64,000 bases of DNA from JBJMQS01 sp045802605 (lineage in GTDB: Bacteria; Planctomycetota; Planctomycetia; Gemmatales; Gemmataceae), in NCBI GenBank assembly GCA_045802605.1, contig JBJMQS010000003.1, forward strand, positions 62,001 to 126,000, written 5' to 3'. The notes below the pieces were generated by a model. That model ran no database searches and had not been told where the DNA came from. It was given only the letters and a program-made list of their open reading frames with translations. Position 1 is the stretch's first letter. Each line of letters opens with the position of its first letter. The translations under genes and the position numbers were made by a program. Positions 62,890 to 64,000 of the stretch are shown piece after piece.

Positions 62890-64000
62890 GTGCGCAAGTC
62901 ACTTTTGATCGGATTCGGTCTTGTTGTCGCCACCGCTGTTCTAGCCGAAGAGCCGGCAAAAAAAGAAGAGTCGAAGGGAAAGGTCGCTCCACTCATCAAG
63001 CTGATATTTTCGTCGAAGGCGGAAGCGCCCGCGGATAAACCGAAGACCCCGCCTCTGCCAACCGGCACGCACGAGACAACCAAGACGACTTCCGTGAAAG
63101 GCGAGACCAAGGGACTCAAGCTGCAGACGCTTTGCTCGGGTAGCGACGGCATGGTGTACGCATTGCTCGGTTCCGATCGCTACGGCGACAAGGTTTCATC
63201 CGGCGAGGTGCAAGTCTTTGATACGGCTGGCGAGAAGATTCGTGGCTGGAAGTTGAACTTCCAGGGGCAAGCCATCAACTGTGCGCCCAATGGCACGGTG
63301 TACGTGGCGGGTGATGGCAAGATCGCGGCCTTCGATGCCGAGGGACACATCAAGTCGGAATCGGATCTGCCCTTCGTGAAAACGCTTCTGGGCGACGTTG
63401 ACAAAATCAAGAAGAAGGCCGAAGAGCAGCGACAAAGCGAAATTCAATCGGCCGAGGAACAGGTCAAGGAGTTCAAAAAGGAAGCGGACGAAATTCGGAA
63501 GAAAGACGAGGACAAACGCACCGACACGGAAAAGAGCCAGCTCAAGCGCAATGAATCGATGGCCAAAGTCTACGAGCAGATGCTCGAGCGGGCGAAAAAG
63601 AAATCCGTCGATGACATGGTGGGACAGACCACCTCCCGGCTCAAAGCCGTCAATGCCGTGGCCGCCACCGACAAAGACCTATTCGTGGTCTCCGGCGAAA
63701 TGAAAGGCTACGGCTACGCCGTGTGGCGCATGGATCCGTCGTTCGATAATGCCAAGCAGGTGATGTCCGGCCTGCGTGGCTGTTGCGGTCAAATGGATAT
63801 TCAGTGCTGCGATGATTGCCTGGTGGTCGCGCAAAACTGTGACCACAACGTCGGCAAATACGATCGCGAGGGCAAGAAGATCAGCACCTTTGGCAAGCGG
63901 GCAGGCCGGGATGACACCGATGGATTTGGAAGCTGTTGCAATCCGATGAACGTGCGAGCCGGTGCCGAAGGGCGAGTGTATACGGCCGAAAGCGAAGGCA
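62890..64000 (+). CDS. Secreted Cys-rich propeller-like protein (partial, continues past right edge)
   Basis: Seen: an open frame of 370 residues from GTG at 62890, preceded by AAGGAG seven bases upstream, running off the right edge. Residues 1-18 form a signal peptide ('SLLIGFGLVVATAVLAEE'). A Lys/Pro-rich linker follows, then propeller-type strands ('GSDGMVYALLG', 'APNGTVYVAGDGKIAAFDAEG'), a Lys/Glu-rich coiled-coil insertion (about 170-245), and further propeller-like sequence with Cys pairs ('RGCCGQMDIQCCDDC', 'FGSCCNPMN'). Known: similar NHL-type secreted proteins are common in planctomycetes and are unassigned. The paired Cys could bind metal or form disulfides. Only the N-terminal part is visible, so the family remains open. 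Confidence 0.8.
   Translation, partial: MRKSLLIGFGLVVATAVLAEEPAKKEESKGKVAPLIKLIFSSKAEAPADKPKTPPLPTGTHETTKTTSVKGETKGLKLQTLCSGSDGMVYALLGSDRYGDKVSSGEVQVFDTAGEKIRGWKLNFQGQAINCAPNGTVYVAGDGKIAAFDAEGHIKSESDLPFVKTLLGDVDKIKKKAEEQRQSEIQSAEEQVKEFKKEADEIRKKDEDKRTDTEKSQLKRNESMAKVYEQMLERAKKKSVDDMVGQTTSRLKAVNAVAATDKDLFVVSGEMKGYGYAVWRMDPSFDNAKQVMSGLRGCCGQMDIQCCDDCLVVAQNCDHNVGKYDREGKKISTFGKRAGRDDTDGFGSCCNPMNVRAGAEGRVYTAESEG

Overview
The window looks like a chromosomal segment from a planctomycete, most likely a Gemmata-like lineage; this is inferred from gene content only. The indicators are a DUF1559 pseudopilin-like protein with an 'FTLIELLVV' N-terminus, an ECF sigma factor next to a Ser/Thr kinase carrying WD40 repeats, a DUF4159 protein, giant surface proteins with an N-terminal LExRxxPA motif and C-terminal dockerin-like repeats, and many imperfectly annotatable membrane proteins. 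There is one tRNA gene (Phe, GAA). I see no rRNA, CRISPR array, transposase, integrase or phage gene.

Layout. 1-1555: the N-terminal half of a CheB-CheR chemotaxis fusion running off the left edge. 2-9 kb: membrane transport (AI-2E-type permease, a frame-broken MMPL/RND exporter, then a tightly overlapping BASS transporter / DUF2254 / CPA2 antiporter operon). 9.5-13.1 kb: a DUF4105 protein, a cyclic-nucleotide-binding patatin phospholipase and a coiled-coil membrane protein. 13.5-17.9 kb: tRNA-Phe, a membrane protein, the DUF1559 protein with a clear terminator, fmt, and a lipoprotein that looks like an M48 peptidase without its zinc site. 18-26.3 kb: a long minus-strand operon, transcribed from a DUF4159 protein through two ABC-2 ATPase/permease pairs to a cytidylate-kinase-like protein, a purine nucleoside phosphorylase and an RdgB-type NTP pyrophosphatase. 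26.5-30.1 kb: ECF sigma factor, receptor-like Ser/Thr kinase with a zinc-finger-like N-terminus and WD40 propeller, and a small VOC protein.

30.3-62.6 kb is dominated by secreted or surface giants. A 681-residue beta-helix/RTX protein is followed by a WD40 gene with three lesions. Then come four tandem, same-strand genes of 1917, 1504, 2108 and 1519 codons (35205-56855) that share a C-terminal Ig-like plus dockerin-like module. One of them carries an M36 (fungalysin) metallopeptidase domain. An 837-residue FG-GAP plus cyclophilin protein lies further right. All six of these large proteins begin with an Arg-rich N-terminus and an LExRxxP(A/S) motif and lack an obvious hydrophobic signal peptide. 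I consider this combination (common N-terminal sorting motif, common C-terminal dockerin-like module, duplicated and shuffled in tandem) the most interesting system in the window.

The rest of the right end holds a cysteine-synthase-like enzyme, a leucine-rich-repeat gene with a one-base frame break, and the start of a secreted Cys-rich propeller-like protein. Intergenic regions carry several different perfect or near-perfect palindromic elements. Three genes (MMPL exporter, WD40 protein, LRR protein) are broken by 1-2 base indels in short repeats or homopolymers, so assembly or sequencing error must be considered alongside real gene decay.
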